Shown: positions 1-9,722 of the stretch, in pieces
Layout of the letters: each line of letters begins with the position of its first letter
Numbering within the stretch: the stretch's first letter is position 1
Origin: Oxytricha trifallax
Lineage: Eukaryota > Ciliophora > Spirotrichea > Sporadotrichida > Oxytrichidae
Length of the DNA: 64,000 nucleotides
Assembly: GCA_000711775.1 (NCBI GenBank)
Contig: ARYC01017514.1
Location: forward strand, 1 to 64,000
Direction of reading: 5' to 3'
Notes under the pieces: generated by a model
Seen by the model: the letters and a program-made list of their open reading frames with translations, nothing else
What the model was told of the DNA's origin: nothing
Databases searched by the model: none
Program-made: the position numbers and the translations under genes

Positions 1-3000
1 CTACAAATTGTGATTAAACCCTCAAAAAGCAAAAGTGCCTATTTAAGAGATAATCAATACGGAGAGGCAAATAGCGAAGATTAAAAGGTAGAGAGTTACT
101 TAGATTTATTTGTTTATCCATTCAAGCAGGGACAATCTTTGCCAGAGTTTAAAGTAAAAGAAATAGAGGAAGATCCTTCTATTGGCTAAATGACTAAAGC
201 TATATTCATGAAAAATGAAGATGAATGGGTGGGAGTCGATTAAAATATAGAAGATGTCAACTACATCCTATATGATTAATTGAAGAGCTTTCTGCAAGAA
301 TATTTCTGCAACTAAGATAATGAGGATGATAATGATTCAAAAATTATTCAATCCTCAGATTTGACTTAAGGCAAAACAGGAATCAAATTTAATCATACTT
401 AAACAACAACTGATTAAGACTTTGAAGAAGTGAGAGCTATAGCTGGAGGAAGATATGGATGTGCCTAATTTGTAAAGCTATGTGGTCCTTTAATTCTTAG
501 GAAATGTTCTCTTGGAAGACTTGCTCAGCTTGTTTAATATGCAGTGAAAGAAGATGTTCTCAGATACCACAAAACTCTTTTAGTTTGGACAACATCTGTC
601 GATAAACATAAAAGACTCGCTGAAGAAATGCAGAAAAAGAGTACTTAAAACGCTTCCATTGCTGCTAAACTTGATGTTGTCAAAGCTTCATTGATAGAAA
701 TATTAGCTGAATCAAAAAGTGGAATGTCGCTAGCTTAGCTACCTTTATATCTCAGAAGGAAACTACCATTCTAGCTTGACTTAAATGAACTTGGATTCCC
801 AAAACTTAAAGATCTTATTCTCTCAATGTCTGATAAGATTAAACTCGAACTTAAAGGTCACAATCATCCTTTTGCATATTTAATAAAAGGAGGAAGGTTT
901 GTACATTCTAGTAGCAACTCAGATGATTTTTAGAGCATTCCAAAGAGCAAAACTTTCATAAAGCAAGGTCACCCCAATTTATCTGAGGATGTAAATATTA
1001 ATAGGCATCTTAAAAACACTCTAAACATTGATGAAGAGGATATTTAAAATGTTCTTAGGTCTTTCTACAATTTGATGAGAGAAGTTCCAATGGGTGTTGA
1101 TAGTGATAAACTTCCAATTATCTTAGGTAAAAAATTAAACAAAGAATTCAACTTCAAAAATTATGGATGTAATTCCTTAATTGAATTCTTGAAGAAATAC
1201 GTAATGCCTACTATGGACATTGAAATTATTTACAGTGATAGCGGCCATAATGATGTCTATCTAATAAGATCTAGAGAGTTCTTTATGACTTATACTTATC
1301 AGTAAATCTAAGCTCAACAATAACAACAATAGTAACAACAGATTGAAAAAGATAAGAATATAAATCTAGTTAATTAACAATTTTAAGCCATGAATTTTAC
1401 TCCTGCTTAAATGATTTCTCCAACTAATAATATGCAGGCAGCTATAGTTCATTAATAGATGCAGAGATAAGACTCAGGAGGTGGTTCACTAAATATTTCA
1501 TCTCAATGCTATGTCCCAAATCATCAAAGTTTATATGGAGGGTCTACATCAGCAAATACTTCTACCCAAATTAATGTGAGCCATATTAGATTCAACACAG
1601 CTGATACTTTAGAAATGCAGAGTCAATCATTTTAAAGACAAGAAATTAATAACTCAATCAATCCAAACACCAATCCTTTTTCCAAACCTCCTAAACATCC
1701 ACAACTTAACATAGGTACAGCTAACTAGTTAAAGGCGCAACCTATTAATTAGGCTTAAACTTAGTAAAAATCTAATAGCTACAAAACTTTTCCACCAGTT
1801 ATGTAACAACAATAGAATCAACAAGTTCAATCCCAGAATATGATTAGACATCAACAGACATCATCAAATGCTACTAATTTTTCTCTTTAGAGTTATGTTC
1901 CATAACAATTAAACTAGCCTTAAGGTTTTAGAGGCTTCTTTTTGTCACCAAGTCACTTGTAAATGAATAAGATGTAACTAAATGAGTAACATTCCTAAAA
2001 TCCCTCAAATATAACTTCACCCCTCCATAGCAGAGCAATTTCATTTAACAATTCAGCTTTTGGCGGATAAGCAGCAATGTAAAGTACTAACTCAAAGAGT
2101 GCATCCCATGATTTTTCTATACAGTCCCAAATAATGCCAAATTAATTGAACTTGAAAAGCAATCATATAATGTTTCCATAAAGTTAGAGTGGGTATACTT
2201 CTCCAAATACTTAGACAAACATTTTTAGTGGCATTAATTTTCAAAGTAAGCTGTTCAATCAGGTTCCTAACTAAATCGAGTCAACTTTTGGCTCGCCTAT
2301 TCCAGGTTCATATAGATTTGATTCTATCAATCAAGGCCACTATGAAGAGAGTCCTCCTTACAATCAAGATGAAGATGACGATCAAGCAGCTAAGAGAGAT
2401 TTCAGATATTTGGAAAAGCTGTGCGATGACGATATGGATTTTAAGTCAGGAGACGAACAATCTCAAATGAGCATTTAATCACCATAGTTGTCTGCAGTTG
2501 GAAATAGTGGACTCAGAATTCCAGTTTCAACTTTCAATGGCTATGGCCCTGGTATAAACATTTCTAATCCCAGACAATATGGTGCTTAAGCTTAGAAGAA
2601 GCAATGGGGTTCAGTTGATTTGATGAGATAAGGATCTTAAGGTACTTATCATAGAAGTAGTATGTAGTCAAGTAATTCTTGCAAAAACATACTTGGAGGA
2701 CCTATAGCTGAAGGAGGTAGCTCTTCATCAGATGAAAACAAAAGACCATCAACTGTTCATGAGCAAAAGACTGAAGAAGATGCTGAAGATAATAACGGTA
2801 CCACAAACTTGCTAAATCAGAAATGGAATTAAATGAACCAATAGAATAGCTAGAACTAAGCTGAGACTGAGAACTTGCTCTTCTAATTATCAAATGATAT
2901 CTAGCATCAACAGTAATTTTAATATGCTCAGTAGCTTTAACAACAGCAATAAATGCTTGCTCAATCTCAATAATAGTAACAGCAGCAGTAGCAGCAATTT

Positions 3001-3069
3001 AATGGTGACTCTAATTTACCAAGTCAGTATTTTGAGGGAAATTTGCCCTAAAATACTTAATTCTTCTGA
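1..3069 (+). CDS. LOTUS (OST-HTH) domain, Q-rich protein, 5' end outside window
   Basis: The frame is open from base 1 to a TGA at 3067-3069 when TAA/TAG are read as Gln, giving 1022 residues with the start upstream. Around residues 149-300 there is a LOTUS-like region (block with LGRLAQLVQYAVKED, then LAQLPLYLRRKL). A second LOTUS-like unit lies at about 350-427 (VDSDKLPIILGKKL, then FLKKYV). The remaining 600 residues are low-complexity Q/N/S-rich, with polyglutamine runs coded by mixed CAA/CAG/TAA/TAG. LOTUS domains are known from germline and RNA-regulatory proteins (MARF1, TDRD5/7, Oskar) and bind RNA or Vasa-type helicases; a role in RNA regulation here is inference. No NYN nuclease domain is visible in the part present. 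The 3 kb contain neither IES nor intron, unlike the neighbours. Family call fairly sure, function not. Confidence 0.75.
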
Positions 3070-3683
3070 GATAGTGTTTAGACTCTCAGAATTATTACTA
3101 AATTCACGTCGTGTTTAGATTTTTCTTACAATCTTTGATTCGAAAAGTCTAGACAGATTTTCCCCAATTTTAAGTTTTTCAATTTGATCAATCAAAATTT
3201 AGAGAGCATAATATCATAATTAAATTTAAATAAAAGGGGACTCTAATTAATAATTTTTTCCCCTTAAATTTTTGCATTATATTAAAGATTAATACTTACT
3301 GGAACAAGAAACATTTTTCTATTTAAATATAAATTTGTTATAAATCTTTAGTAAGAAAACATTATGTTAATCTATTTTATAAAGGTAATGGTAAGAGATT
3401 TGTTGACAAGCCTTCCCTAGATGCCTGACAATTTGATATTTAAAGAGAAGATAAAACAATGCAAGTGTGACAAAAAAGATTTTGAAAAACTTACTAAAAA
3501 GTTGATTAGAATGATTCCTTAAAATCTAAATGAAAAATTACAAATATGTTAAAAAAAACTTTATCAATTCTATATCTCTTAACATTAATTTTATTTCATT
3601 GATAAAAATATAGTCTAATTGAATTTAAATCTATCAATAAGATAGTAGTTCATTATATATAATTTGTATAATTGTATTTTAAA
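3070..3683. other. intergenic, AT-rich
   Basis: This is the 3' flank of the LOTUS gene and the 5' flank of the release-factor gene. An ATG at 3388 opens a frame of about 130 codons if TAA/TAG are read through, but it overlaps the next gene in another frame and becomes low-complexity, so I do not call it. Confidence 0.5.
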
Positions 3684-4464
3684 ATGCAAAAACTATGTAA
3701 TTTATTTAGAGCAACCACTCAAATAATTCCAAATAATTAAGTTGTTTTATTGAGACATTAAAGGCAATTATTTGCTGCATCAACTTCAAATGACATGAAG
3801 CCAACGGAGTTAATGATTCAATGGAAAACTTAATTATTGTCAAATACCTCTAATTATTTCGTAGTCCCTCTGAAATCAAACAAAACTAGGATAAAGTTTT
3901 AAATTAATGAAAAAGATCTAGAAGAGCATTTCATATTTAATTTGTGTTATTTATAATTATTTGGAAATTAAAAATAGCTTTTAAGTATAGAGTTTTTTAT
4001 AAAATGTTTTTAATAATAATTTCAACAAAGGATTTGGACCTGGAGGGTAGAAAACAAACAAGACAAATAATTGCGTGGTTTTAAAACATCTGCCAACAGG
4101 CATGATAGTGAAATGCCATGATTAACGAGAGCAAGCCACAAACAGAAGTATGGCGAGGAAGATACTTATGGATAAATTGGACATTTTAGTTAATGGGGAG
4201 TGCAGTAGACTTAAAGTCAAGGAAATCAAACGAATTAGGACTAAAGATAGATATGAAAGACGCAGAAAATAGAATGGAGACAATGATTTACGATAAAATA
4301 TAACAAATTAAGTAGTTTAAATTAAATACTATAATAATGAGGAAGGAAAAATTGAAAAGGAATAGAATAGTGAAGATGAAGAATAAGATTCTGATTTAGA
4401 AATAGATGAAGAAAAGTACAGAGAAATGCTTAAAAATTCTAAAATAGGTGATACAATAAAATGA
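3684..4464 (+). CDS. mitochondrial class-I peptide chain release factor (GGQ family)
   Basis: The CDS is two MDSs, 3684-3933 and 4025-4464, joined across one IES. Together they are 690 nt, 229 residues plus TGA. The N-terminus (MQKLCNLFRATTQ...) is basic and lacks acidic residues, as in a mitochondrial presequence. The core reads EEHFNKGFGPGGQKTNK, which matches the family pattern LeErFvkGxGPGGQxxNK; the GGQ loop enters the ribosomal peptidyl-transferase centre and hydrolyses peptidyl-tRNA. The tail is acidic, then basic. The length and lack of an obvious codon-recognition domain favour the short rescue-type factors (C12orf65/ICT1-like) over full mtRF1; that choice is inference. The GGQ motif itself uses TAG for its Gln. 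It converges on the Cdc25 gene with 107 bp between stop codons. Confidence 0.9.
3928..4018. other. IES, pointer ATTTCA
   Basis: This 91 bp AT-rich insert has ATTTCA at 3928-3933 and again at 4019-4024. Removing one copy plus the insert makes EEHF-NKGFGPGGQ continuous. No GT-AG signals fit. Confidence 0.93.
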
Positions 4465-4571
4465 TAGATAATGCTATTGATTCTGATTGTTTCATTTATT
4501 CTACTTTAATTTTCAAAAATAATCAACCATAATATGCATTGACTCAATATGAATGGTATTGGATGATTAAA
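4465..4571. other. intergenic between convergent stops
   Basis: These 107 bp lie between the release-factor TGA and the Cdc25 TGA. No promoter or repeat is seen. Confidence 0.6.
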
Positions 4572-7535
4572 TCAATTAAAATTACTTTACTATGATTCAT
4601 TAATGTCACTGTTTCTATTACTACTAAAATTATCAAGAAGTTTTTATGAAGGCTCTATGAAAGATTAGTGTCTTTGTAACTTAAGGTTGCTTGTCTATCT
4701 GCATTCTTCAAATATAATTATTATTACATAAAATATTTTAATTTAATTAAAAGTGAAATTTTTATATAAATAAATTATATATAATTTCTCAAATAATTAT
4801 AGAGCTTTGCCTTTTAACTTATTCTCTTCGTCTTTCATAGGTGTGTAATTTCCATTGCATAACTCTGGATATTTTTAATAAAAGTTCTTAAAGCCTCCTT
4901 CTAATAAACTTGAGCATTAATAATTTACTAAATTTACATAATTATTATTATGTTTACATAGATTTCTTTGTAGAAGAGAAGATCTCCTGGAATTGACTTG
5001 TGTAGATTTCTGTCATGATCTCGCATTTATTTATTAATTGAAGGAATTTCATCATAATATTATTATAAATAATACTGATTTTACTGTACATATTAGGACC
5101 ACGAATCTGACTGAACTCGCAATGGAAAATTATTTAGTATTTTTCTCGCATAAATTTCTCAATAAGGGATATTAAATTATAATTAAGTCTAAATAAGACT
5201 TTTCTAAAATAAGGAATATTTAAATATAAAATGCTAACAGTTTAAATGTTATTCTGATATAATATTTAAATTCTAAATAAATTAAAAAAAATAAAATGTT
5301 AATAAATAATAAACACTGGCAATGATTTTATTATTTCTTTTAATTTATTAATGGACATAAAAATAATCATTTTCTTTAATTTATAATAAGATTATTTGAA
5401 AATAAACATTTCTCTTTTTTTTAAAATTCATCAATATAGAAAAATAATGATAGTATTAAAAACAAAATTTACATTTTTACGGTCAAAATAATGTAGTAAT
5501 AATTTTTTTGCCCCTCTTCTCAATATTTTATTTTGATTGGAAAAAATGATCAATCATTCGATCCTAGGTATTAATATTCAAAGCCCCTTTAATATGCCCT
5601 CCTTGAAATTCATAATCAAATCTGCAATCAATAATTTAAAAGGGGCGAGAAGGCTCTAATATTAATTTATGGAGAGTATCTGGAGTTATTTACATTGAGA
5701 GAGGAGATTTTGTACTTAACTTGCTGGTGAGATGCAAATCCAGAGTAGGGTTCATATACAAACTTTTATATCAAAATTATAGTATTAATTAAACTTTTGC
5801 ATATTATGATTGGATCCTAGAGAGATAGTTTTACACTCTTTTACGCATCAAGTTGATCAGACCTATGATTTTGATTTGAATTATTAAACAAAAAGCCTAG
5901 TGAGGAAAACCCTCCAAAAGTGTTAGAAGCAGGCTTGCTACTTTAAGTTCTCATTAACAAAAGAGAGGGTAGTTTGATTTTTTACTATGTGTTTGGTACT
6001 AAACTTTAAGGTTTAAACATGAAATTCTGTTAACTACCCTTTCTTTGATTTTCTGATTTTTAAAACTGCAACTTTTATCCGAAAGTTTCAAATTCTTATT
6101 CAAAAGAATTTTGATCTTCACTTATTTATGTTTGAAGCAAGTTTCAACATGAATTTTATTTCTGATTTGAGTTATATTATATAGATTCAAGCTTAAACTA
6201 CTTAATTATTTCTTTTTAGAATCTTTTTTTCTATGTGCCACCACTCTCTTCTTCAAATTACTTGGTATGAGATTGTTAATGATTAAGATTTGGAGTATCA
6301 AAAATATTGACCCTCTCTTTTTTGGCGGTTTAAGTCAATATTTAAATTTAGTCGTCATTAGTCATGTCAAATTCTTATATTTTCTCATCGACTGATTACT
6401 ATTATTAACTATTTATATAAAAATGAGTTCCATAAAAATAGGGCTTAGACAAGACCCTTAATGGTAAATTTATAGGGGAAATAAGCATAAGGATTATATT
6501 ATAAACAGGTTACTTTAAAATCCCAAGTATTGATTTCCCTAGAGTACTAAATAATAATTATAGTAACTATTAAAAATATCTTATGATTAGTTAAGATATC
6601 TCTAGTCGCTATTAGGTGTTGTAAAGAGCTAAATTCTCAATTTATTTTGACTCATAGTTTTACTTTGGGAATATGGACTATTCTCCAATTACTTGTAGGT
6701 GCTTTAGGTTTTCTGCCTTTTTGTTTCTGGGGATTTAAAAACTGAATTGTCATCGCTTTCTATATTTAAGATTTAATATTCTAATATTTGTAAAATATTT
6801 GGGGTGCTGCTGAAATTTGAATTTTTATAGTTGCTTGCTTAGTTTATGTAATTATTTTTCTATTTTTAAATGTAAAATGGACTACTTTAGTTTATCAAAT
6901 TCCTACTGCCTTAACACTCAATAGTCCTTGTATGCCCATCTTAGCAATTTAAATTTTGTTAAAACAGCCTTTTACTGCTATTTAATAGATTGTATATATT
7001 TAAAGTAGAAATTAATAACTTAAATTAAATTTTTAAAATGCTATTCAAAAGCTATGATCCATAGAGAAGTTCATAAGATTTTTGAGAGGCCTTAAAGTTG
7101 GCGATATCAGGACTATAAACTTTTAAATCTGATATTCCTTCTTGTATCTACTATGAAGGAGTCAGATCCTCTGTTTAGTAAATAGTATTTTGAAGGACAC
7201 TCGATTCTTCGGCTAAATCCTCACTTAAAAACAGTAAATATATTCTTAACTACAAAATTTTTCTAATTTATTTGGATAATTTATAAAAAATACTTAGTAG
7301 CTCTTTATCAAGATCACTCGAGTCTTCATTCTCCTCATATTCATTTTAATATAACATTTAAAAGAAATTTATAAATGAAATTAAAAATGGCATCATTTGG
7401 TTCATCTAATCCAAAGAGCACACTTTGTAGTGATTTCTACTTGACCAAAGCTTCTGAGAATTTCCTTTTTAACTATTTCGACTTATTTATAGGAGTAATA
7501 AATTACTAACATTGTATTGAAAATTAATTTGTCAT
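4572..7535 (-). CDS. Cdc25-like dual-specificity phosphatase (rhodanese fold)
   Basis: Ten MDSs (7535-7393, 7340-7039, 6975-6564, 6405-6151, 6105-5814, 5737-5498, 5127-5089, 5023-4958, 4907-4789, 4707-4572) sum to 2004 nt, 667 residues plus TGA. The start ATG (MTNQFSIQ) has an in-frame TGA just upstream. The first 450 residues are a Q/N/S-rich region, as expected for a Cdc25 regulatory N-terminus. The C-terminal third has the Cdc25 signature in order: IIDCRFDYEFQGGHIKGA, then the catalytic P-loop FHCEFSQIRGPNM (Cys nucleophile and Arg present), then EIYLLEGGFKNFY and YPELC. Cdc25 phosphatases activate cyclin-dependent kinases by dephosphorylating the glycine-loop Thr/Tyr; that role here is by homology. 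Without IES removal the frame breaks between catalytic elements. Confidence 0.9.
4708..4788. other. IES in Cdc25 gene, pointer TCAAAT
   Basis: TCAAAT occurs at 4708-4713 and 4789-4794 around AT-rich filler. Removal joins ALQLFE to ECRQTS in frame. Confidence 0.9.
4908..4957. other. IES in Cdc25 gene, boundary uncertain
   Basis: Removing about 50 bp joins KEIY to LLEGG, the conserved Cdc25 order, and keeps the total in frame. The shared boundary repeat is only about one base, so the edges may be off by a few bases. Confidence 0.7.
5024..5088. other. IES in Cdc25 gene, pointer CAT
   Basis: CAT occurs at 5024-5026 and 5089-5091. Removal of 65 bp joins the catalytic loop IRGPNM to RDHDRN in frame. 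Confidence 0.8.
5128..5497. other. long IES in Cdc25 gene, pointer AAT
   Basis: This 370 bp extremely AT-rich segment splits the protein exactly before the active-site motif. AAT at 5128-5130 and 5498-5500 is the pointer; the join reads KKIIFHCEFS. Confidence 0.88.
5738..5813. other. IES in Cdc25 gene, pointer ATCC
   Basis: ATCC occurs at 5738-5741 and 5814-5817. Removal joins KLSLQD to LHLTSK in frame. Confidence 0.85.
6106..6150. other. IES in Cdc25 gene, pointer GAATTTT
   Basis: A 7-base repeat occurs at 6106-6112 and 6151-6157. Removing 45 bp takes out an in-frame TGA. Confidence 0.88.
6406..6563. other. IES in Cdc25 gene, pointer TAACTATT
   Basis: An 8-base repeat occurs at 6406-6413 and 6564-6571 around 158 bp of AT-rich filler. 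Removal avoids a TGA and joins DIFNS to QQQQSVDEK. Confidence 0.88.
6976..7038. other. IES in Cdc25 gene, pointer TGCTATT
   Basis: A 7-base repeat occurs at 6976-6982 and 7039-7045. The 63 bp are in frame and free of TGA, so only the long pointer and the composition betray it. Confidence 0.8.
7341..7392. other. IES in Cdc25 gene, pointer TCATTT
   Basis: TCATTT occurs at 7341-7346 and 7393-7398. Removal joins LDEPN to EYEENED in frame. Confidence 0.88.
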
Positions 7536-7639
7536 AATAATGATAAATCATTTTATTAATTTTGCTATATATATATTAAGAGTGATCTAGGATATACGTG
7601 CATTATTTGAGTTGTAAAAGAGCTATGAATTGAAATTCT

Positions 7640-7745
7640 GGCCTCCCCCCAAAAACACGCAAAAACTTTTATCCGATTATTTTTTATCCGTAATTACGTA
7701 TTTATTTTTTTACGTCATTTTAAAAATCTGAAAATACGTAAAAAT
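7640..7745. repeat. left terminal inverted repeat
   Basis: This is the left arm of the 2.1 kb element; it pairs with 9616-9722 over about 105 bases with scattered mismatches. Confidence 0.8.
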
Positions 7746-7846
7746 GAATTTATTACTATTTTAAGTCAATTTTTATTATAATATTTTGCCATGTGTAATA
7801 TTAAATTAAATTTAAATTTAATTAATTTTATTTAATATTGTTTTAC

Positions 7847-8365
7847 TTTAAAATTTTGGGGGGGGGAAGTTTCCTGCCCCGAAATTTTATATGCACCCAA
7901 GGGGGGAAGTTTCCTGCCCCAAAAAGGTAGTTTCCTGCCCCCAAAAAGGTAATTTCCTGCCCCTTCGTAAGTTTCCTGCCCCATACATAAAACATGGAAT
8001 TTTTATAATTATAAAAGAATCTCTATCATCAATTATGATATAGTTATATATTAATTTAGCTTCAAATATCATTTCTACATTGATAATGAATACACATTTC
8101 AATGAAAATCACATCAATTATTAATAAAAAACAAATTATTTAGCCTTGTTTATAATATATAATTTGATAAAGAATAATTATGTACCTTGAAAATTATAAA
8201 TTAATAAAAAATGTTAGTACATGAATATAATAATTGAAATTGAAATTTATTTATTTCTAATAAAATTATTGCAAAAAACATAAAATTTTATGTTGGGGGC
8301 AGGAAACTACCTTTTGGGGCAGGAAACTGTGTGGGGGCAGGAAACTTCCCCCCCCAAATTTTAAA
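7847..8365. mobile_element. nested inverted-repeat unit with G-rich repeated motif
   Basis: A 519 bp unit starts TTTAAAATTTTGGGGGGGG and ends with its reverse complement. The left arm holds five copies of a motif close to AAGTTTCCTGCCCC (7867, 7907, 7928, 7951, 7969). The right arm holds three copies in reverse orientation (about 8296, 8316, 8333). The centre is plain AT-rich DNA. It lies wholly within the 2.1 kb element, so it is probably the younger insertion. Confidence 0.7.
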
Positions 8366-9615
8366 TGACATTCTAAGAAGCTTCCAATTAATATATTTTT
8401 TTATTTTCTATATTTTAATAATAACTTAACATTTAAATGATTGACATAAAATTGTAAATTTGCTAGCAATAATTTAATAAATTTTAAGGAATTTATTAAC
8501 TTCTTATAACTTCATTGAAGATTTATTTGACTTGATTTTACCATTAATTTACAAATAATTTTAATTCCAAATTTCTATATACTTATTATGTTCCTTAATT
8601 GAATTAATATTTATTATGGAATCGAGCTTAATGGTTTAGAAACAAAAGAAATATAAGAATTAATAATTATTTTTTAAAAAATAATATCAGTTAAACAAGG
8701 AATTATAGCCAGTAATATCTTCTTTGATTTATTATTATAAATCTACATTCAATTCTTTATTAAGATTTGATGATGAATAATTAAGATCTAAACTCAAATA
8801 CTATCAATATCCTAAAATTATTAAGGAATTTATAAATCAAATTTTACAAACAAATTTAAGAATATATTAATTTAATCAAGAGATACGGTGCATTGCCTTA
8901 TTACCTTTAATTAATAGCTTTGTTATTTGTAAGATTTTTCAATTTAATTTATTCGTATTTTAGGAATATTTTTAATTTTAAATAGAATTAAAAATAAACG
9001 ATATTATTTAATATACTTTATTTATTTTGGAATGTTTCCAAAAATTTGTTATAGTATATTTTCTGATGTGCATTCAAAATGAGATCGTATATATTTTCAC
9101 TGTAATAATTATGAATCTACTTTCATGAGAAAATCCAGTTATAATGTTTTTATGAGATAGCTCAAAATGAAAACATCTCGCTTTCTGGGTTGATTAAAGA
9201 ATACTACTTGTAATAAAATCCTATAAAAATGACGGATCTATTGAGGAATTGATTTATTATTTATTTTATGTCACTCTTAATTTATAACTTACACGATTGT
9301 TATTTTAATTAATTTATCCTAATCGAATGTATCACTAAAACTTTTTTTATTATTCAAGAATATTTATGTTATACTATTCTGATAGAAACTTAGAATTAGC
9401 ATTATAAAGTGATTAATATAGTTTATTTTCAATATTTAAGATATAGATATTACTTATATGGGAATATACAATAAGGTTATATATAATGTAAATACTGAAA
9501 TATATTCTAAATTTTTATTCAAGATTTATCAAAATTTCATAATTTTTGTTATAATTACTTAAAAAGTAAAGTCTTATTAATAAATTAAAAAATTAGACTA
9601 TAAATTTGTTTAAAT

Positions 9616-9722
9616 TTATTTTTACGTATTTTCAGATTTATAAAATTACGTAAAAAAATAAATCCGTAATTACGAAAAAAAAATAATCGGATAAAATTTT
9701 TTGCGTGTTTTTAGGTGGCCCA
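9616..9722. repeat. right terminal inverted repeat
   Basis: This is the right arm, the reverse complement of 7640-7745. It differs mainly near its outer end, where the left arm has a C run. Confidence 0.8.

Larger units (their letters stand above)
7640..9722. mobile_element. 2.1 kb non-autonomous inverted-repeat element (MITE-like)
   Basis: Long terminal inverted repeats of about 105 bp lie at 7640-7745 and 9616-9722. They share GGCC-x-CC, AAAAACACGCAAAAA, TTTTATCCGATTATTTTTT, TCCGTAATTACG and AAAATACGTAAAAAT with few mismatches. AAATTCT at 7633-7639 and 9723-9729 is a probable target-site duplication (or a pointer, if the whole element behaves as an IES). No transposase-like frame is present inside. 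It is not a TBE-type element, because CCCCAAAA telomere-like ends are absent. A smaller inverted-repeat unit sits inside it. Confidence 0.75.

Noticed and set aside
4572-5755. Short Cdc25 gene starting at MNPTLDLH (5755)
   Set aside because: That ATG lies inside an IES; the ATCC pointer joins the catalytic part in frame to a longer upstream gene starting at 7535.
6363-6365. ATG overlapping a TGA (ATGA) as the boundary of two genes
   Set aside because: An 8-base pointer (TAACTATT) bridges both parts in frame, so it is one gene and the TGA lies out of the true frame.
7887-8102. 71-codon minus-strand ORF over the CCTGCCCC repeats
   Set aside because: It is translated repeat sequence inside the nested inverted-repeat unit, with no gene features.
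7640-9722. TBE transposon or Tec-like element
   Set aside because: There are no CCCCAAAA-type ends and no transposase, kinase or 22-kDa frames inside.
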